From positions 1-6,891 of the forward strand of contig CAMBBY010000061.1 of NCBI GenBank assembly GCA_945863825.1: 6,891 nt of DNA, read 5' to 3'. This stretch comes from an uncultured Prevotella sp. GTDB taxonomy: Bacteria; Bacteroidota; Bacteroidia; Bacteroidales; Bacteroidaceae. The number at the start of each line of letters is the position of its first letter. Position 1 is the first letter of the stretch. The translations under genes and the position numbers were made by a program. Shown here in pieces: positions 5,674-6,891 of the stretch. The notes below the pieces were generated by a model. That model was not told the origin of the DNA. It was given only the letters and a program-made list of their open reading frames with translations, and made no database searches.

Positions 5674-6859
5674 TTATTGAAATAATTGGTCAAGAGTTAT
5701 CAGGTGATTGATGATACTTGCATGCATATTGGAACTAAGTCCCATTGTTGTCACCAAAACTGTTTGTATTGAGCGAGTCTTGTTATGCATCTTACTATTT
5801 GCGAAAGCGTCTATCTTGTGACGTATATTCTCCTCGGCATCTTGTGTGATAGTAAAATTACCTGTTGAAAATTTCATTTCGCAGAGATAATCTGTTTGAG
5901 CACTTTTACTCTCCATGACTAAATCTATTTGAGCACCTTTCCCGTCTTCAGCTTTTCCACACCAACTGTAGTTTCTTTCCACCGAATGGATGCGTAGAGT
6001 GTCTTGTATGTTTTGCAGATGCTCTATGCTCAGAAGTTCAAACGTATCTCCAGCCCATGTGTAGAATGTGGCTGTCCCATGGATAGCGTTCCATCCTCCT
6101 TGTTTGACTTGTTTGCCATGAACAAATCTCAGATAGAATAGAGAAAAGAAATCTTTTAGCTGATATACAGTTTCGACTCTTTCCTTTCCATAACGGGGAT
6201 ACTCTCTCGTAATTCCTGATTCTCTCAGGTTGTCAAGTAGCTTTGTCAGGGACCCCCCGGTTTTGATACCTGTAGCCTTGGAAAGCTCTGATTGAGTCAT
6301 TCCATAGAACTTGCTGCCAATAGCTTTGACGATGTCTACGTATTTTTCTTTGCTAGAATAAAGTCCTGTATAAACATCTTTGAATTCCTGATGAATCAAT
6401 TCATCAGCAAAGAATATGCTGTCAATGTTGTCTGTCATTGTTCTGTCGTTGCGGAGCTTATCCAGATAATAGGGGATTCCACCTATAGCCATATAACTCA
6501 CGCACATTTCATAGCGTGAGAGATGAAAACCATTTTTCTTGTAGTACTTTTCGCATTCTGCTAAAGTGAAAGGGAATAGTTTGATGGTTTCCGTGAGTCT
6601 TCCATGCAGGCCTCCATAGTCATGTATCACATTATCAAGCATCCAACTTGTAGCCGATCCACAGACAATGAGTATAATATTTCGTTCACTGTCTGCCCAT
6701 GAATTCCAAAAATATCCCAGTTCTGCTATCATTTCTGATGATTGAGGTCCTGAAAGCCATGGAAGTTCATCGATAAAAATGATTTTCCTTCTGTTTCTTT
6801 TTCCTTCCAGAACTTTTCTCAAAAGTAAGAATGCCTCTCTCCAACAAGTGGGTTTGGAC
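5674..6859 (-). CDS. ATPase_2/DUF234-type P-loop ATPase, C-terminal part (5'-truncated)
   Basis: About 394 residues are visible, from the adapter junction (first full codon TCC at 6858-6856) to the TAA at 5674-5676. The N-terminal Walker A segment, perhaps 70-100 residues, is missing. Seen in the visible part: Walker B IIFIDE (26-31), followed by LPWL; the sensor-like LIVCGSATSWM (63-73); and GLHGRLT (83-89), whose Arg is a conserved feature of this STAND/archaeal-ATPase-like group. A winged-helix-like stretch follows (MTQSELSKATGIKTGGSLTKLLDNLRESGIT). The C-terminal part resembles DUF234, a predicted PD-(D/E)XK-like domain: QIDLV (310-314, D312) and CEMK (327-330, E328 and K330). Proteins of this kind are abundant in gut Bacteroidales and in archaea, often annotated simply as ATP-binding protein, and their cellular role is largely unknown. 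No membrane segment is seen. The apparent start MCIRDR is translated adapter sequence, not protein. Family assignment is good; function is open. Confidence 0.88.
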
Positions 6860-6891
6860 CTGTCTCTTATACACATCTGACGCTGCCGACG
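6860..6891 (-). other. Nextera (Tn5) sequencing adapter, not genomic
   Basis: Bases 6860-6878 are CTGTCTCTTATACACATCT, the reverse complement of the Tn5 mosaic end, followed by GACGCTGCCGACG (6879-6891), the reverse complement of the Nextera read-1 adapter. The 32 bases are the exact reverse complement of 13-44, so the contig carries the same adapter at both ends in inverted orientation. Confidence 0.98.

Noticed and set aside
1995..6859. Helicase-nuclease and ATPase as a two-gene defence operon
   Set aside because: A strong terminator (5601-5649) and a separate promoter region lie between them, and neighbours are housekeeping genes; the window gives no support for a joint system.
13..6891. 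Perfect 32-bp terminal inverted repeats at the two ends (13-44 and 6860-6891), as in a transposon
   Set aside because: Both copies are the Nextera read-1 adapter with the Tn5 mosaic end, a library artefact; there is no transposase gene inside.

Overview
The window looks like a complete short contig from a Bacteroidales genome or metagenome, probably Prevotella/Segatella-like. Support comes from the moderate AT-rich composition, near absence of Shine-Dalgarno sequences, Bacteroidetes-type promoters (TTTG, about 20 bp, TAnnTTTG), AAATGAN-type intergenic repeats, and the protein flavour of the GreA, HIT and mannose-1-phosphate guanylyltransferase genes. The genus is inferred, not proven. Both ends are Illumina Nextera (Tn5) adapter sequence, not genome: bases 1-44 (including an apparent i5 index) and 6860-6891. 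Genuine DNA is about 45-6859, and the first and last genes are cut by library fragmentation.

Layout: (a) 45-691, plus strand, is the C-terminal ~60% of a mannose-1-phosphate guanylyltransferase (GDP-mannose synthesis). (b) 692-809 is a convergent intergenic region made of a 7-bp-period repeat in inverted orientation, which folds into a long hairpin and runs into the 3' end of the next gene. (c) 794-1204, minus, is a HIT-family nucleotide hydrolase/transferase. (d) 1354-1821, minus, is greA, with a hairpin terminator between it and the HIT gene. (e) 1822-1994 is the greA leader: a near-consensus promoter, then a strong intrinsic-terminator hairpin, then the greA start. This suggests attenuation, reminiscent of the E. 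coli greA leader. (f) 1995-5492, minus, is a 1165-residue Dna2-like protein joining a RecB/Cas4-type PD-(D/E)XK nuclease to a superfamily 1B helicase. (g) 5493-5673 is a regulatory region with a -7 box almost touching the helicase start, a perfect 12-bp inverted repeat, a possible weak divergent promoter, and a strong terminator for the gene to the right. (h) 5674-6859, minus, is the C-terminal ~394 residues of an ATPase_2/DUF234-type ATPase with a nuclease-like C-terminus.

The genes do not form one obvious system. The four minus-strand genes are separated by hairpin terminators and appear to be mostly independent transcription units, with greA-HIT the only plausible read-through pair. The points most worth following are the greA leader, the helicase-nuclease with its palindromic promoter, and the heptad repeat carrying a stop codon in every unit. 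No CRISPR array, tRNA, rRNA or genuine mobile element is visible.
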